Assembly: GCA_046732795.1 (NCBI GenBank)
Contig: JBKPNV010000160.1
Location: 1 to 5,116 of the forward strand
Direction: 5' to 3'
DNA length: 5,116 bases
Source: Gp6-AA40 sp046732795
GTDB taxonomy: Bacteria > Acidobacteriota > Vicinamibacteria > Vicinamibacterales > UBA2999
Every line of letters starts with the position of its first letter. Positions within the stretch are counted from its first letter, which is position 1. Shown here piece by piece: positions 4,854 to 5,116 of this stretch. Below the pieces are notes generated by a model. It did not search any database and was not told where the DNA came from. It worked only from the letters and a program-made list of their open reading frames with translations. The position numbers were made by a program, and so were the translations under genes.

Positions 4854-5116
4854 GTGAGTGATCTTGGGATGAACGAGCGGGCGTGGGCGATCGCCAATCG
4901 ATATGCGGCGCGCGCGTACGATCTCCGCATGGGCCTTCAGACCCTTCCGTCTGGAGCGCGCGTGATCGATGCGGGCGTCAACGTGCCGGGCGGACTCGAG
5001 GCCGGATTGATGCTGGCTGAGTTATGCATGGGCGGCCTGGGACGCGTCGCGTATGTCCCTCTCACGATCGGGGGCGACAGCTGGTCGGGAGTGCAGGTCT
5101 GGACGGATCACCCCGC
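4854..5116 (+). CDS. mch: Methenyltetrahydromethanopterin cyclohydrolase, N-terminal part (cut by window end)
   Basis: An open frame of 87 codons runs from GTG to the window edge. The translation matches the N-terminus of Mch: MNERAWAIANRYA (6-18), then LPSGARVIDAGVNVPGGLEA (31-50), followed by AELCMGGLGRV (55-65) and SGVQVWTDHP (78-87). Mch hydrolyses the methenyl group on tetrahydromethanopterin to the 5-formyl form in the cytoplasm. In bacteria this belongs to the H4MPT-linked route that oxidises formaldehyde to formate, with Fae, MtdB and the Fhc complex; in methanogens it runs in methane formation. Family members are about 310-325 residues, so roughly the first quarter is present. Partner genes are not visible on the left and would be sought to the right. 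The assignment rests on motif recognition and is strong. Confidence 0.85.
   Translation, partial: MSDLGMNERAWAIANRYAARAYDLRMGLQTLPSGARVIDAGVNVPGGLEAGLMLAELCMGGLGRVAYVPLTIGGDSWSGVQVWTDHP

Overview
The window is GC-rich bacterial DNA holding four complete genes, the 5' end of a fifth, and several families of short intergenic repeats. No taxonomic marker gene is present. The mix of exported hydrolases and propeller proteins, dense degenerate heptamer and nonamer repeats, and a bacterial tetrahydromethanopterin (H4MPT) gene fits a soil or sediment Acidobacteriota of the Vicinamibacteria type. That placement is an inference, and other C1-metabolising GC-rich phyla remain possible.

Layout. Bases 1-586 are a composite, apparently non-coding repeat array. 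Three 122-bp elements with ~30-bp imperfect terminal inverted repeats (21-142, 201-322, 373-494) alternate with tracts of a 7-bp repeat close to CCGAGTC/CCGGATC. The array runs off the left edge of the window, and its last heptamer overlaps the stop codon of the first gene. Next, on the minus strand, comes a two-gene unit: an orphan ModA-like periplasmic substrate-binding protein (1553-2317) followed, with a 4-base ATGA overlap, by a secreted six-bladed NHL-type propeller protein (585-1556). A consensus TATAAT box lies just upstream of the pair.

Divergently, on the plus strand, lies an exported alpha/beta-hydrolase-fold protein (2493-3383). It keeps the Asp and His of the triad but has Ala in place of the nucleophilic Ser. 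It converges on a minus-strand exported amidohydrolase (3449-4768) with a full set of metal ligands. The amidohydrolase is bracketed by two same-orientation arrays of a 9-bp repeat near TCTTCGTGA (3384-3446 and 4771-4829). The right edge holds the first 87 codons of a plus-strand methenyl-H4MPT cyclohydrolase gene (mch), divergent from the amidohydrolase.

How the genes work together. The four complete genes all encode proteins with N-terminal export signals, so this stretch looks like a periplasmic or secreted accessory block next to a cytoplasmic C1-metabolism gene. Only the binding-protein/propeller pair is supported as an operon by sequence. No shared pathway can be shown for the rest. The most unusual items are the composite inverted-repeat array, the coupled binding-protein/propeller pair, the Ser-less hydrolase and the H4MPT gene.
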